Positions 1-11,511 of a DNA stretch of 64,000 bases are shown here, in pieces (positions within the stretch are counted from its first letter, which is position 1; each line of letters begins with the position of its first letter). Origin of the DNA: Ottelia alismoides (taxonomy: Eukaryota; Streptophyta; Magnoliopsida; Alismatales; Hydrocharitaceae); contig JAZKJV010000601.1 in NCBI GenBank assembly GCA_037367405.1, positions 124,001-188,000 on the forward strand, read 5' to 3'. The notes below the pieces were generated by a model. That model worked only from the letters and a program-made list of their open reading frames with translations, did not search any database and was not told the origin of the DNA. Both the position numbers and the translations under genes were made by a program.

Positions 1-413
1 TAAAAGGGATACAGATATGAATATCGTTTTGATATCCAGCAAACATCCGTATCCGTATCTGTATATCCGTTTTTTGTTTACAAATATAGTCATAGATTTA
101 TTTTTAACCATATATAACATAATTCTATAGCTTCTTCTACCATATATGTATAGTTTTTATGATACAAACACATTTAGTAAATTTTATATCACATGTTTGT
201 CCAATTCATATATATTAAGTCGATTCTATAAAATATTTCTAACATTATTGTTATGCGATCAATATCCGTTTTACATATGTATCCGTTTTTTTAAGGATAT
301 GGTAAGCTAGTTTTAAATATCCGTCAATATATGTTTTCACATCCGTATTCGTATTAAAAAATGGATAAGGATACGGTAATACCTATATCCGTATCCGACC
401 GTTTGCTTCCCTA
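1..413. mobile_element. Keyword-repeat DNA element (word ATATCCGT), left end outside the window
   Basis: Both flanks are dense in ATATCCGT / ATCCGTATCCG and its reverse complement (about 5-70 and 270-400). The interior (about 80-260) is AT-rich and lacks the word. The right end reads CCGTTTGCTTCCCTA, so reversed it starts TAGGGAAGCAAACGG, which looks like a hAT-type terminus. It sits inside copia coding sequence that resumes at about 414. The left terminus and any target duplication lie outside the window. It encodes nothing. The hAT assignment is inference from related elements here that do show 8-bp duplications. Confidence 0.55.
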
Positions 414-539
414 TTCGAGATCCTCACGGACATGGTGATTGGATGTGGTTGTGAATAGAGGAGGCTTTACATATTGTCTGATTTCCCATATGCTGGTGCC
501 TCTCTACCGTTCCCTACTAGATCCGTCTCACCATACATC

Positions 540-1400
540 TGTTATCTTCAATGCGGTTATCTTCCTCTACAAAAGTTGGTGATGTCCTTTTACAGATCTC
601 GCAATTTACTTCTAATGTGAGGCTTGCCAGGTTGAGAAGCATCACCGTTTTTTTCTCGATTGTCAGAGTTGTAGTAGCAATCATTTATTTGAGTTCGTCC
701 ATTTTAGAATTTGGGGTCCCAATCGTGTTCCCGATTACCATGGATGCATGTATTATCTTGTATATGTGGATGATTTTTCTAAATTATCTTAGATTTTTCT
801 TTTGAAAAACAAGTATGAAGCTAGGCCTGCCATTATATCGTTCATCATTGAAATAAAGAATCTTTTCTCTACTACTGTTAAATTTATTGGCTCTGACAAC
901 GCCTTAGAGTTCTGCACAATTACAATTGTCTGAGTTCTTCAGGTGTCTTGGCATTGTACACCAGACCTCGTGCCCTTACACTTCTTAACAGAACTGTGTT
1001 GCCGGACACAAATGCCGTCACTTGATATGACTGGGACACTTTTGATCCAGAGTCATGCTCTACACTCTTTCTGTAGTGATGCGGTTCTCACTGCATGCTA
1101 CGTGGTGAACCATACGTCGTCTTTAGTTTTAGGAGAGAAGGTCTTTTTCTTGATTGTGTTTCTTGAGAAGGACCTATTCTCCCTTACACCTCGAGTATTT
1201 AGCTCTATCGCCGTTGTTCATCACCTGACTCCTTGTTTGACAAGCTCTCCCCTAAAGATGTCAAGTGTGGTCTTTGTAGGCTACTCTTGTACCCAGAAGG
1301 GGTGTTGTTGCCTCAACCTTGCTCGATGGAAAAACTATGTTAGTACTGATGTCACCTTTTTGAGTCTGTTATGTATTTCTCTCCTACATGTGAGAGGTTG
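540..1400 (+). pseudogene. copia integrase remnant
   Basis: Broken integrase core. Copia wording can be followed across frames: a WGP-like box near 705, a VDDFS-like stretch near 765, an SDNALEF-like stretch near 895, and the downstream VFLE and VGYSCTQKG regions to about 1310. Stops and shifts occur throughout. The intact enzyme would insert element cDNA into the host genome in the nucleus; this copy cannot. Confidence 0.75.
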
Positions 1401-1829
1401 ACTTCGTGTGATTCTGGAGAGAAGGTATACATGCCTCCTTCACCTATGGCACCACCATCTCCAGTCCCACTAGTACCTCCACCATCTATACCGCCACCAT
1501 CACGGCTACCTGCTCCTATGGGCTATGGCTCCCCCTCCACCACCTCCTAGTATTGTTACGTCTCCAACGATTCCCCGTGCTCATAGGCCTTCCCCATTGT
1601 CCATCACGTCCCAATTATGTAACGAGAACTTTGTTTCTACTGATGACACTAGTGATTCGTTTATGCATCATGCTAGTTTAGAGGATTGGTAGGTACCCTT
1701 TCAGGAGAATAGTTTACCGATTCAGGAGTAAGGTGGTCTTGATGTGCCTACTGCTTTTCGAAAGCAGAGACATACATGTGCTACTTAATTTCTCGCAACC
1801 CATGTTTCTTTGGGACGTCTCTCATAGGA

Positions 1830-2990
1830 TTTCATGAGGTCTATCATAGGATTGTTAGACGTAGAGATACCACGAACATACCGGGAGAGGATGAATGGCA
1901 ATCAGTGGCATCTTGCTATGGAGAGTAGATGGTCGCGTTACAATCACGTGGCACACAGAGCATTAGTACAGCTCCTACAAGAACATATGTTGTGGGATGC
2001 AAGTGGGTCTTCACAATGTAGCAACAAGCAAGTGGCTGTGTGAATCGCTACAAGGCGAGGCTTGTGGCTCGTGGGTTCACCCGGACTTATAGTTTTGACT
2101 ATCATGATTCTTCCTCTTAAGCGGCTTGTCATTCTACACTGCAGATCTTTCTCTCTATTGCACTGTCACACGGTTGGTCCCTATATCAACTTGATGTGAA
2201 GAATAAATTTCTTTATGGCAAACTGCAGGGGGAAATCTACATGTAGCAACTGTCATGGTTGGCTGCTGAGCAAGAGCGTCATATGGTGTGTAACCTCCAT
2301 ACGGCTATCTATGGCCTTAAGCAGAGCCCAAGAGCATGGTTTCAGAAGCTCTCAGACTTGATAGAGCATCAACAGTTCATGAGATTGACTGCGGACCATT
2401 CACTGTTCCTTCAGAGGTCACAAAGAGGTTCAATTGCTATATTGATTTATATTGATGATGTCATTATTACATGGGTTGATATGGATGCAGTCCATATGAT
2501 TTTGAGGTATCTAAAGATCTCTGTTGGCGTTGGTCTTTTATTTAGCAGTTGAACATCCCTTGCTGTTACAACATGCACAGATGCGAATTATGCGAGATGT
2601 CCCAAGGACAGAAAGTCTACCTAATGTTTTGTTGTACTCATAGGAAGCTTTTTGGTGTAACGGAAGAGCAAGAAGCAGACTGTGATCACCGGATTGAATG
2701 CGGAGTCTGACTACATAGCCATGGAACATGGAAGTACGATGATGATGTGTGTCAGATCCGTTCTTACTGAACTAGCTATTGATATGCTTCTTCCCATGCA
2801 TCTTTAATGCGGCAACGAAGCTGCTCTTTTTATTGACAACATCCTTGCTTTCCATGAGAGGACCGAGCATATAGAGGTAGACTGTCACTACAGTCGTGAC
2901 ATGATTCAGAAGGGTCATGTCATCTCAAGAAAACATACATCAAACATGTTCACCACGGTCCTAACTAGAGGGCCATTTTGGAGATGTTGT
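1830..2990 (+). pseudogene. copia reverse transcriptase and RNase H remnant
   Basis: The RT begins at an EIPRTYRERM-like stretch (1860), passes a CKWVF-like stretch near 1997 and an LYQLDVKN-like stretch near 2180, and reaches HTAIYGLKQSPRAWFQKL at about 2300-2355 and YIDDV near 2449. RNase H follows with an AVTTCTDANYARCPKD-like stretch (about 2560-2600), an LNAESDYIAME-like stretch near 2695 and the HERTEHIEVDCHY-like end near 2860. Catalytic YIDD is kept, but the frame is interrupted repeatedly, so this is a relic. Confidence 0.8.
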
Positions 2991-3039
2991 TCCAAGCTGA
3001 GCATGATTGATATCTACACTCTAGCTTGAGGGGGAGTAT

Positions 3040-3179
3040 TGAGATATTAGTTATCATTATTATTCTGTGTATTTCCTTTCTTTCAGTCTACATTATGTAA
3101 TTTACCCAATCAAGTTTATCCTCTATGTAAGAGAACCCTAGGGCATCATGAATAAACAACTCATTCTTTTCTTTCCACA
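3040..3179 (+). repeat. copia 3' LTR (140 bp)
   Basis: Starts TGAGATATTAG just after the polypurine tract and ends CTTTCCACA. Near the end it contains the AGAGAACCCTAGGG...ATGAATAAACAA string that recurs in the other copia LTRs of this window. No matching 5' LTR is in view. Confidence 0.75.
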
Positions 3180-4089
3180 CCTATGGTCTCCTTCTCTTCG
3201 CGCGGATCTACGCGTGCGTTCCCCTAATGCAAGTCTCATCTTCTTGTAAGCTCGTGCTACTGCCAACATCTGTTTTTCATGTTTTTTTTACCTTGCTTCG
3301 AAATAGTAGCTCCTGAACTCCCCACTTCCTGCTCGTGCCTTGCTTTGGTCTGCGAAACACCGACCTTAATTTTGCAGAACGTTCAGAATTTCTCCTCCCT
3401 TCTCTGATGCCCCAATGTTTGGCCCTTCAACTTTTTCACTATCGCCCCCAAAAACCTCCAGTTGAGATGGGGTGTGAGTCCATACACAAGAGATTCGACC
3501 CCAGATGGGAGAGTTGGGTCCGTAGAGCGATCCGACATGGGTCTCGAGTGGTCACAATCAGACCGCAACGAGTCCAGAGATTTGCCATTAATTGAGTCCA
3601 TGCCCAAAGCCCTCCCCAAAAGCTATGCCATGGTTCGACCTAAATGGACCCGATCATGTTTGCCAACCGACCCGGATCAATCATCCCAAAAAAACCATAT
3701 CCTGAAAACACTTAAATTGGGTTTGCATCACCTCTTGGAGTCTCCCTACTCCGCAAATCATGCCTCCTTGCCAATTTCATCGGTCTCGAATTCAAAATAG
3801 GTCTCCCTTCCAATGCCACATGAATTTTTACTTGCTAGTCATGTTGCGCTTATGAATCTTCCCGATAATCTCCTACGATCGTTTGGAGAATCGCCGATCG
3901 AATCATCAGAAGAATCATCGTGAACTCTGTCGGTGCCACCATTCTTCCAATGCTCGCTTCCACCTCCGACTTCCTTTCCACCACCTGTGGTGATATCTTT
4001 TTATCCTGCACCACTCCCACCGCATGTCAGCCCATTTCATCACAACCTCCGCCAACTCCTGGTGGATGCTTGTTATCGCGACCAGGAAC
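3180..4089. other. GC-richer stretch without a supported gene
   Basis: No frame is open for long, and I recognise no domain on either strand. The base composition differs from the AT-rich intron-like DNA around it and resembles the ORF1 part of the L1 LINE at 42690-44340. It could be a decayed LINE leader or a gene fragment. Confidence 0.3.
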
Positions 4090-4323
4090 CATGGTTTCAA
4101 ATTTCACTAAAATATCGACGACTTTCATTGATATTTCGGTTTCGACATGAGGTTGAAATATTGAGCGATATGGTGATATGGGCGCCTTTTCGGGTCATTC
4201 CTTTACAATTGCTGGTCGATATGGGTGAAATTTCGACGATGTTTCGACAAAATTTCATCGAAATATCGTATCAACATGGTGTCAACATGGAATTCGAAAT
4301 TGATATTTATATTTAAATCATTG
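4090..4323. mobile_element. Keyword-repeat DNA element (word ATTTCG / GAAATATCG)
   Basis: A short element packed with ATTTCG, TTTCGAC, ATATCG and their reverse complements. It starts CATGGTTTCAAATTTC, close to the terminus of the element at 40542-41584 (CATGGTATTAAAAGG and CAAGGTTTGAAAA). The right end, near ATTTAAATCATTG, is less certain. I see no convincing target duplication. Confidence 0.45.
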
Positions 4324-5266
4324 CTTGAGACGTTAAAGTTGCTGGCGGAGCTCTTGACGGTCTTGTATCAACACCAACAGCTCCCAGTCTTCATCGGGGT
4401 AGGCCTATTCGTAGCACCGATCCAACAAAATCCATAGACCATAGTGCCTCACAAATGACCCTGATGCCACAACTCATCGAAAGCCCCTTCATCTCCACCA
4501 ACCACTTGGGACGTACACGTACCCCATCAGGCCCATCACACAATCATGGCTTCTACTAGACCACCTTTGTGGGGAATAACCCCTCATCATTGACTAGAAG
4601 CAATCGAACCTTATTTGCCTCAATACCATGCACATACAAAGACATTTCCAACAACCAAGCCGCATTTTCCACACAACCTGTCGCGCGACCTTTCTCCATA
4701 ACCGCCAACACTAACATCTAAGAGTCCCTACTTCCTTCTGCAGTGAGGATACTATCGATGGGGTTCCCTTCTCGACATCCACCTCCTTTCTCCCATTATC
4801 AAAGGGGTAATCTTTTCCAAATCCACTCACCTTCTGTACCATCGTGGTGGAGGATCTCCCGCTGACCTGGCTATGCTCCGCCCTCCGCCAACCGTGCTAA
4901 CATGATCATGGGTGGCTACCCTTTTGCCCTCTATCTGCTCCCTCCCTACCGGCTCACAGCAGGGGCCTCTCATCGAGTCCCCCAGTGAACCCAATTTCAA
5001 CTGTGCAAAACAAGAAATCCTAGAGCTGAAGAGTTACATTCCTCGCAATATATTTCATCCACAAACCAATAAGGGGGAAATCTAGAGTTTTAAGAATTCT
5101 CATGAAGTGCATTGTAGGTGATATATGAGCTCCCCCCTAGTGTGTCACTTGGGAATGCCCACCATAAACAAGAGCAACTGATCGACCTAGTTCCACATGT
5201 TTGTGGATCTTGAACTGTTATCTATCTCCATAAATGTGCCATGATGTTCCGTATTGATTTATTTAT
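4324..5266. other. No gene recognised
   Basis: Continuation of the GC-richer, stop-rich DNA interrupted by the element at 4090-4323. From about 5040 the base composition drifts to AT-rich. No coding, RNA or repeat feature could be supported. Confidence 0.3.
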
Positions 5267-5283
5267 TATGTACCATTAACATA

Positions 5284-6375
5284 ACAACGACAACAAAACC
5301 TTTTTCCATATTTAGTAGGGTCGGCTACATGGATTCTTTGCCTCCATTTGGATAAGATCATAAGCTATTACAAAATCTAGAATGATTTTCCCTATTCATT
5401 TCTAGCCCTGAAGCCATGTCCTCCATGGACACTATCATACCCGGAAGCATCCTTTCTCACATGTTCATTAAGATCTCCACCTAGGCCAAATCATCTTTCT
5501 TTCGTGGATTCCTTACATAATCTTATCCAAATCCTCTCAATTAGCTTGTTTAATCCTCTCGTCTATACCAATTTACGGTGCGTAAACTGTGATGATATTC
5601 AGAATTTCTTCTTCAAGTACCACTTTTAGTAAATAATCTGATCCCCTGATCTTTGTCTCAACCACACAATTCTTTAAATCTTTGTGAACAATCGATCCAA
5701 CACCATTTCTGCCCTTATCTTTACCCGAATACCAAAGTTTTAAAGCAGTCTTCTCAATCTCCCCTGCTTTCTCTCCAACCCATTTTGTCTCATGTAGACA
5801 TAATATCTAAATCTTCCTTCTTTACATCGTATTGACTATCTCCATCGATTTGCCAGTCAAAGTGGCAGTATTCCAACTACCTATCCACAACTTCCTTTGC
5901 AACCTTTTTGGACTAACTTCTTTACCCGCATGCATCCATCATGCGAGAACCCTTGAAAATTTTGGACTGCATTCAGACGGTGATGCAATAGAACAAGATT
6001 ATTTACTCGTATGTATTCCTCATGCGAGAACCCTTGTAAATTTTGAACTACATCCAATGCGACGTAATGACCCTTGCCAACTTCTCATTGAATTCGGGTG
6101 ATGCAACACATCGCAAGTAGGAAGCGCTCCAATGAAACTCTAGATATTTGAGCCAACTTTGAAAGATCTGAACGGGTTTGAGGTAAATTCCTAAATAGTG
6201 TTCTTAAAGGGATAGTATTTAGTAAGTTATCTAAACGGTTTCGAGACACATTCCTAAATAATGTTATTAAAAGAACACTATTTTCGAATTTATCTCTCCT
6301 GTGCTGGCTGTTGGCCACCTAATGCGCAACTCTCCTCAATTTACCTGGACTTGGGATCGGCTATGTCTGAGTTTG
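5284..6375 (-). mobile_element. Internally deleted RTE LINE with 17-bp target duplication
   Basis: The reverse strand carries an RTE LINE 5' region (6375 to about 5860), a short stretch of endonuclease sequence (about 5860-5520), and then the RTE 3' tail ending in the CAACAA repeat at about 5284. All of the RT is missing. The 17-bp string TATGTACCATTAACATA stands on both sides, at 5267-5283 and 6376-6392. The element therefore inserted in this deleted form, by target-primed reverse transcription using machinery from a full-length RTE. The neighbouring copy at 6730-9790 is in the opposite orientation. Confidence 0.8.
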
Positions 6376-6392
6376 TATGTACCATTAACATA

Positions 6393-6729
6393 GTTATAAA
6401 AAAGTATGTATGCAATACATGACGAGCAGGTAGCATGCTGGTACTATATACTCTGATGGTCTGAGTGGGAGTCTTGTTGCTTGTTGTCTGTCTCAATTGT
6501 GATAAAAAATCACCTACCTTCTGATTAAAGGTGGAAATGGATGGTTTCGTCATTTAGTCAGGTTGATTGGTTACACGAAGGGAAGGAGTAGAATGCCCAT
6601 GGTTTTGATAACGAGTATTCTTTATATGACTAGTTTGTTGATAACATGTATATTGTTTTCTAAAGCGACAGATCCTTCTCCTTTGTTTTTGTTTCTTGGT
6701 CCCTTGATCAACATGGATTTAAGCAAATA
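6393..6729. other. No gene recognised
   Basis: AT-rich DNA between two RTE copies. No domain, RNA gene or repeat could be supported. Confidence 0.3.
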
Positions 6730-7072
6730 CTTAGATTTCGTTGAGGTGTTCCCTACTTTCGATGCGTTACATCACCCGAATGCGATGAAAAATTGGCAAA
6801 AGCTGCTACATCGCTGCCTGGATGTAGTTCGAATTTTGCAAGGGTTCTTGCATGGGGAACACATGCGAGTAAATAAGCTAGTTCCACTGCATCGCCGTCC
6901 GGATGGAGTCTAAATTTGCAAGGATTGTCGCTTGATGGACGCATGCGCGTAAAGAAGTTAGTCCAAAAGATTTTGCAAAGGAAGTTGCAAATAGGTTGTT
7001 GGATATTGGCACATTGACTGGCAAATCTTTGGAGATCGTAGATACGATGGAAAGAAGGAAGATTCATATACT

Positions 7073-7696
7073 ATGTCTCGAAGAGACAAAATAGGTTGGA
7101 GAGAAGATAAGGGTAAAGATACATGCTTTAGACTTTGGTATTCAGGTAAAGATAAGGGTAGAAATGGTGTTGGATTTATTGTTCATATGGATTTGAAGGT
7201 TTGTTTGGTTGAGGTGTACAGATTCGGGGATCAGATTATTTTGCTAAAATTGTTGCTTGAAGAGGAAATTCTGAATATCATCTCAGTTTATGCACTGCAA
7301 TTTGGTTTAGATGAAAGGATTGAACAAGCTTTGTGGGAGGATCTTGAAAAGATTTTGCCTGGAATCCCACAAAGAGAGATGATTTGCATGGGTATCTTAA
7401 TGGACATGTGAGAAAGGATGCTTCATGTATGCTAGCATTCATGGAGGCCGTGACTTCAGGGATAAAATGAAGTGGGAAAAAATATTCTGGATTTTGCAAC
7501 GACTTATGATCTTTTCGTAGCAAACACTCTCTTCAAGAAGATGGAGGAGCATTTAATTACTAAGAGTGGCCCGACTAGAACACAAATAGATTACTTTGCG
7601 TTGAGGAAAAGAGATCGGTTGTGTTGCAAACACTGCAAAGTAATCCCAAGAGAGGGTTTGGCAACCCAACATCGCTTGTTAGTCATGGACGTGTAA
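7073..7696 (+). pseudogene. RTE APE-type endonuclease remnant
   Basis: The reading begins with a KDKGRNGVG-like stretch (7150), continues through a LEEEILNIISVYA-like stretch (about 7258-7296), reaches a region that should hold the GDLNGHVG box but reads GILMDM after damage (7390), and ends in a TRTQIDYFALRKRDRLC-like stretch (7575-7620). A frameshift near 7405 separates the two halves. The better preserved paralogue at 31192-31779 keeps the intact GDLNGHVG box. The product would nick target DNA for retrotransposition. Confidence 0.8.
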
Positions 7697-8599
7697 ATAA
7701 AAGGGCTGGTAAAGAAAATGAGGATCTCCAAGATAACTAGAACTAGATGGTGGAATCTTCAACTGAAGCAATCAAGCTTTAAGGAGAAGGTTTTAGAAGA
7801 CTTATCTTGAGATTATAGCAGAAGTACAAACATGATTCGGGAGGCGATAACATCTTGTATTCGAAGGGTAGCTAAAGAAATGCTAGGCGAGTCAAAGGGA
7901 GGAGCTCCAGGCCAAAAGGAGTCTTGGTGGTGGAGTGAAAGGGTGCAAGAGAAGCTCAAAATTAAAAGAACATGCTTTAAGGCCATGTCTAAGGATAGAA
8001 CATAGGAAACAATCATAAACTACAATGATGCAAAGAAGGCTGTAACAGAAGTTAAGTCAAAAGCTTATGAAGTTTTGTACAAAAATCTCGACTCTTGGGA
8101 AGGCCAGAAGGATATATTCAGGTTGGCCAAAGTAAGAGAAAGAAAGATCAAAGACCTTTCTCAAGTGAGATGTATTAAGGATGAGGAAGATCATGTGCTT
8201 GTTATTCAGAAGGATATAAAGACTAGATGGAAGCAATATTTCCATAAGTTTTCCATTTGGGAAGGAAATAGAGAGGTCACTTTGGGCGGTCTAGTTAGTA
8301 GTGCAAATTACTTGAATCGTTCAAGCTATTGACGAATACAAAGAAAGGATGTAGAGGAAGCTTTGAAGGTTATGGGACCTGGAAAAGGCATAGGACTGGA
8401 TGACATTCCTATAAAAGTACGGAGAGTTTAAGTGAGCATGATTTGACTTGGCTTTCAAATTTACTCAATGTTATTTAGCGAAGCAAGAAAATTCGGAAGA
8501 TTGGAGGAGAAGTATTGTGGTGCCTCTTTATAAGATAAAGGGGACCTTTAAAAATTTTCAAATTACAGAGGTATCCTGCTGATAAATTACACTATGAAA

Positions 8600-9440
8600 A
8601 TTTGGGAACGTGTGATCGAAAGATGGCTGAGGCAAGTTTCCATAGTATAAGAAAACCAATTTGGATTCATGCCAGATCGCTCAACAACTGAAGCCATCCA
8701 TTTGCTGAGGTGGCAGCACCTCCATATGATTTTTTTTGATTCGGAGAATGCTTATGATTCTGTCCCACATGAGATATTGTGGAGACTTTTAGAGAAGAGA
8801 CAAGTAACTGTCGTATACATTAACCTCATAAAGGATATGTATGATAGGGCTTTATCTTGTGTATGGATCCAATCCGGGAAGACTGACTATTTTGACATCA
8901 ACATTGATTTACATCAAGGTTCAACTTTGAGTCCATTTCTTTTTACTTTGATGATGGACGAGTTGACAGGTCACATTCAGGATGAGATACCTTGGTGTAT
9001 GTTATTTGCTGATGATATTGTGTTGATTGATGAGCCTAGAAATGGAGTAAATGAGAAGCTTAAGGCCTGGAGACATTCCTCAACAGATACAAGATTTAGT
9101 ATAGGTAGGGATAAAGTCGATTATATGGAGTGCACTTTTGATGAAAGCAATGATGGAGGAATCGAAGTGAAGATGGGTGAAGATAACATTCAGAAGAGAG
9201 GTTCTTTTTGATGCATGGGATCTATTTTGCTTCATGATGGGGAAATTAATGGAGATGTTACTAATAGAATAAATGCATGCTGGCTAAAGTGGAGAGGAGC
9301 CTTTGTTGTTTTCTGTGATGAGAAAATTTCTTTAAAAACTAATGGAAAGTTCTACAAAGCAAGTGTAAGACCTGCTATGTTCTATGGATTTGAATGTTGG
9401 CCTGTGAACCATAGACATCTGCAGAGAATTGTAGTAGCAT
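8600..9440 (+). pseudogene. RTE reverse transcriptase remnant
   Basis: An open stretch runs 8669-9211, with fingers/palm wording such as FFDSENAYDSVPHEILWRLL (8738 onward), an LHQGSTLSPFLFTLMMDEL-like stretch (8915-8965), and the catalytic box MLFADDIVLID near 9000. A stop at 9209-9211 separates it from the C-terminal part at 9215-9442 (KWRGAFVVFCDEKI, FECWPVNHRH). FADD is intact, but upstream stops and shifts make the whole ORF non-functional. Confidence 0.85.
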
Positions 9441-9790
9441 AAATAAAAATGCTAAGGTAGATGTGTGGAGACACATGTAAAGATCGGATTCAGAATGATG
9501 CGATCAAAAGGAAAGTTGGTGTAGCTCCTATCGAGGATAAGATGCGAGAAAACCACTTAAGGTGGTTTGAGGTCAGATGATGCATCGGTTAGGATATGCG
9601 AGTTTTGGGATGTTGATCTGGCTAAGAGATGGCGACGACGACCCAAGAAGTGTTGGAATGAGACTATACGTAAGATGTTAGTTTTTTGGATATAAGCTCG
9701 AGATTGACCCACGATAGATCTGAATTGAGGCAAAGAATCCATGTAACCGACCCTAGTTAATTGTGGGAAAAGGCTTTGTTGTTGTTGTTG

Positions 9791-10003
9791 AATCATAATA
9801 TTAGATACACATAATAGGGTGCGTCATCCTATGTAGAAGATTATACTTATGGAAAAGATTGGAATTATCTATACAATGAGAAGTTTAGCTATTTCCACAT
9901 TTTGGTGATTTCTGTTGGAGTTAAAAATACTACTATATTTCCTCTTGAACTGGATGTGACAGAGAATGTGGATTTGAATTTTTCTTCTTGGTGCATAAAG
10001 ATC
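9791..10003. other. No gene recognised
   Basis: AT-rich gap between the RTE tail and the copia 5' LTR. Nothing could be supported in it. Confidence 0.3.
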
Positions 10004-10400
10004 TGATGTGCATGTCTTGAATCATTCTATCATATTATAGGACTTGGATTGGATTTTATTGGATGTGTTGGATCGTTCTATCATAGGATTTGGATTTGGA
10101 TCCTATTTATGTTGGGATCAAAAGGATCTTTCCAATGGGGTAGAGATGAAATTTTGCATCATAATTGTTCAAGATACTATGTATTTTCGAGATAGGCAGT
10201 ATAACTACTATAACTGTTTTAGGGTCATTGTATTTTTCTTCCCATCATAGTGGAATTGATCTCTTTGTCAGTGGTTTTCTCGGATTTGATATCTTTGTCA
10301 GTAATTTTTCCCCACTACACTGTAAGGGTCTTTATCGTAAATCTTGGTGCCTCATAGTGGATTGCTTATTGCTTCGGTGAGCGAAATCGTTTGTTGTGGA
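10004..10400 (+). repeat. 5' LTR of the parent copia
   Basis: Begins TGATGTGCATGTCTTGAATC and ends just before the primer site at 10404. It aligns with the 3' LTR at 24933-25510 through GATTTGGAT, GTATTTTCGAGA, CATAGTGG and GTGGATTGCTTATTGC. The two are clearly diverged. Confidence 0.7.
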
Positions 10401-10403
10401 AAT

Positions 10404-10415
10404 TGGTATCAGAGC
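10404..10415 (+). other. Primer-binding site, tRNA-iMet type
   Basis: TGGTATCAGAGC, complementary to the 3' end of plant initiator tRNA-Met, immediately downstream of the 5' LTR. This is the usual first-strand primer site of plant copia elements. Confidence 0.85.
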
Positions 10416-10549
10416 CCAAGGTTTTCGACCAATGTTTTCTTGGATTCTTAGAGGATACTTCATTGCATTTGATACATGATGACATCATATATACAATATA
10501 GTTGCATGTGGTCCCATGCACTAGATCATTTTTTTCGGATTTGTATTCA

Positions 10550-11349
10550 TAATGCGAACCAAAGTTGAGATCGAGAGATCATATCATTTCGTCGATTTCA
10601 ACATATGGAAGGCCAAGATGGAGTCAATCCTAGTCTGACAAGATGTCATTATGGCACTATGGGAAAGGGGGAGATGTTTGCATCAATGAGAGAAATGTTG
10701 GGTTGGATGCGGAGGCAAAGGCAAGCATACAACTCTACCTCTTAAATGTTCTTCATTAAGTGATCCAGGAGAAGATGGTCCCTACCTTGGGGCTGAAGTT
10801 GAAGAGTCTCTATGCGACGAGGTCCTTTGTGAATCATATCCACCTCAAGCTACAATTATTCATGCTATACATGGCTGGTGATACTCCTATTAAAACTCAT
10901 CTTGATGTGTTTATATATATTATTATGGAATCTGAAAATATAGATGAAGAGATCTAAGATGAGGATCAGGCCTTGCTGTTACTATGTTCTTTGTCTTCTT
11001 CTCACAAGATTCCTGAGAAGGCATAATCTATGGTAATGATTAATTCCCATTAAATGGGGTTAAGATGTTAATTATATCGAAGGATTAGATGTTTTATGAG
11101 TTAATTGGTGCATCGGAGATTGATGTGAAGGCAATAAATATTCAATATCAGAGGAAAGGGCAAGGAAAAGGGAAACATAACAAAAGATGAAAGAAAATAT
11201 ATCAAACGGTGAGAACAAGTATTGCACCTAATGCAAGAGGAAAGGATGTATAAAAGATAAGCGCTAGGAATTTTAGAATAAATAAATGGCTAAAAAGCAC
11301 AATTTTGCGTATATGAGGGTAGGGGGATTTTGCAGAGGTAAGTTATTTG
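10550..11349 (+). pseudogene. copia gag remnant (UBN2-like)
   Basis: Gag wording starts near 10552 with MRTKVEIERSYHF and FNIWKAKMESILV, broken by a stop at the next codons. It resumes in the open stretch 10760-10957 with an LKLKSLYATRSFVNHIHLK-like stretch and ENIDEEI, followed by a DEDQALLLL-like stretch to 10990. A basic KGQGKGKHNK region at about 11155-11190 is where a nucleic-acid-binding segment would lie. The guest copia enters at 11350-11354. The intact protein would form the virus-like particle. Confidence 0.75.
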
Positions 11350-11354
11350 GAGGT

Positions 11355-11499
11355 TGTAGAGATATATTATTCTCTTTTGTACCTTTATAGTATTTCCTTT
11401 TTCCTGTTGGACTCTTTATGTATTTTACCTATATGCTACTCCCCTATATAAGAGAGCCTAGGACGTATGGAATAAACAAGTTTTCTCCTTTTCCCAACA
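11355..11499 (+). repeat. copia 5' LTR (145 bp)
   Basis: TGTAGAGATATA...CCCAACA. A TATA box (TATATAA, 11445-11451) precedes the conserved AGAGAGCCTAGG and GGAATAAACAAG motifs, as expected of an LTR promoter and R region. Confidence 0.9.
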
Positions 11500-11511
11500 T
11501 GGTATCAGAGC
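11500..11511 (+). other. Primer-binding site, tRNA-iMet type
   Basis: TGGTATCAGAGC directly abuts the 5' LTR, the normal spacing for plant copia elements. Confidence 0.9.

Larger units (their letters stand above)
414..3179 (+). mobile_element. Ty1/copia retrotransposon, 5'-incomplete and decayed
   Basis: The order is that of a copia pol: a GAG-pre-integrase remnant near 470-540, integrase about 640-1400, reverse transcriptase about 1830-2510, RNase H about 2560-2990, a purine-rich tract CTTGAGGGGGAGTAT near 3025, then the 3' LTR. The RT box YIDDV is readable near 2449. The reading frame is broken by many stops and shifts, so no full protein remains. The 5' LTR and gag are absent; the element is cut by the window edge and by the keyword element at 1-413. 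It belongs to the same broad copia group as the elements at 11355 and 18234, judged by shared RT and RNase H wording. Confidence 0.85.
6730..9790 (+). mobile_element. RTE-type LINE, near full length but decayed
   Basis: Homology to the 5' region of the inverted copy at 5284-6375 starts near 6730, so the extreme 5' end is missing. The order is endonuclease (about 7060-7700), a linker, reverse transcriptase (about 8600-9220), a C-terminal part (about 9215-9560), and a 3' end of TTG repeats (9778-9790). This architecture and the TTG tail fit plant RTE (BovB-like) LINEs, which nick DNA with an APE endonuclease and prime reverse transcription on the target. Several stops and frameshifts interrupt the ORF. 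Confidence 0.85.

Noticed and set aside
3335..3800. Overlapping frames 86-112 codons on both strands
   Set aside because: No domain recognised, frames on both strands overlap fully, and the GC-rich context favours chance openness.
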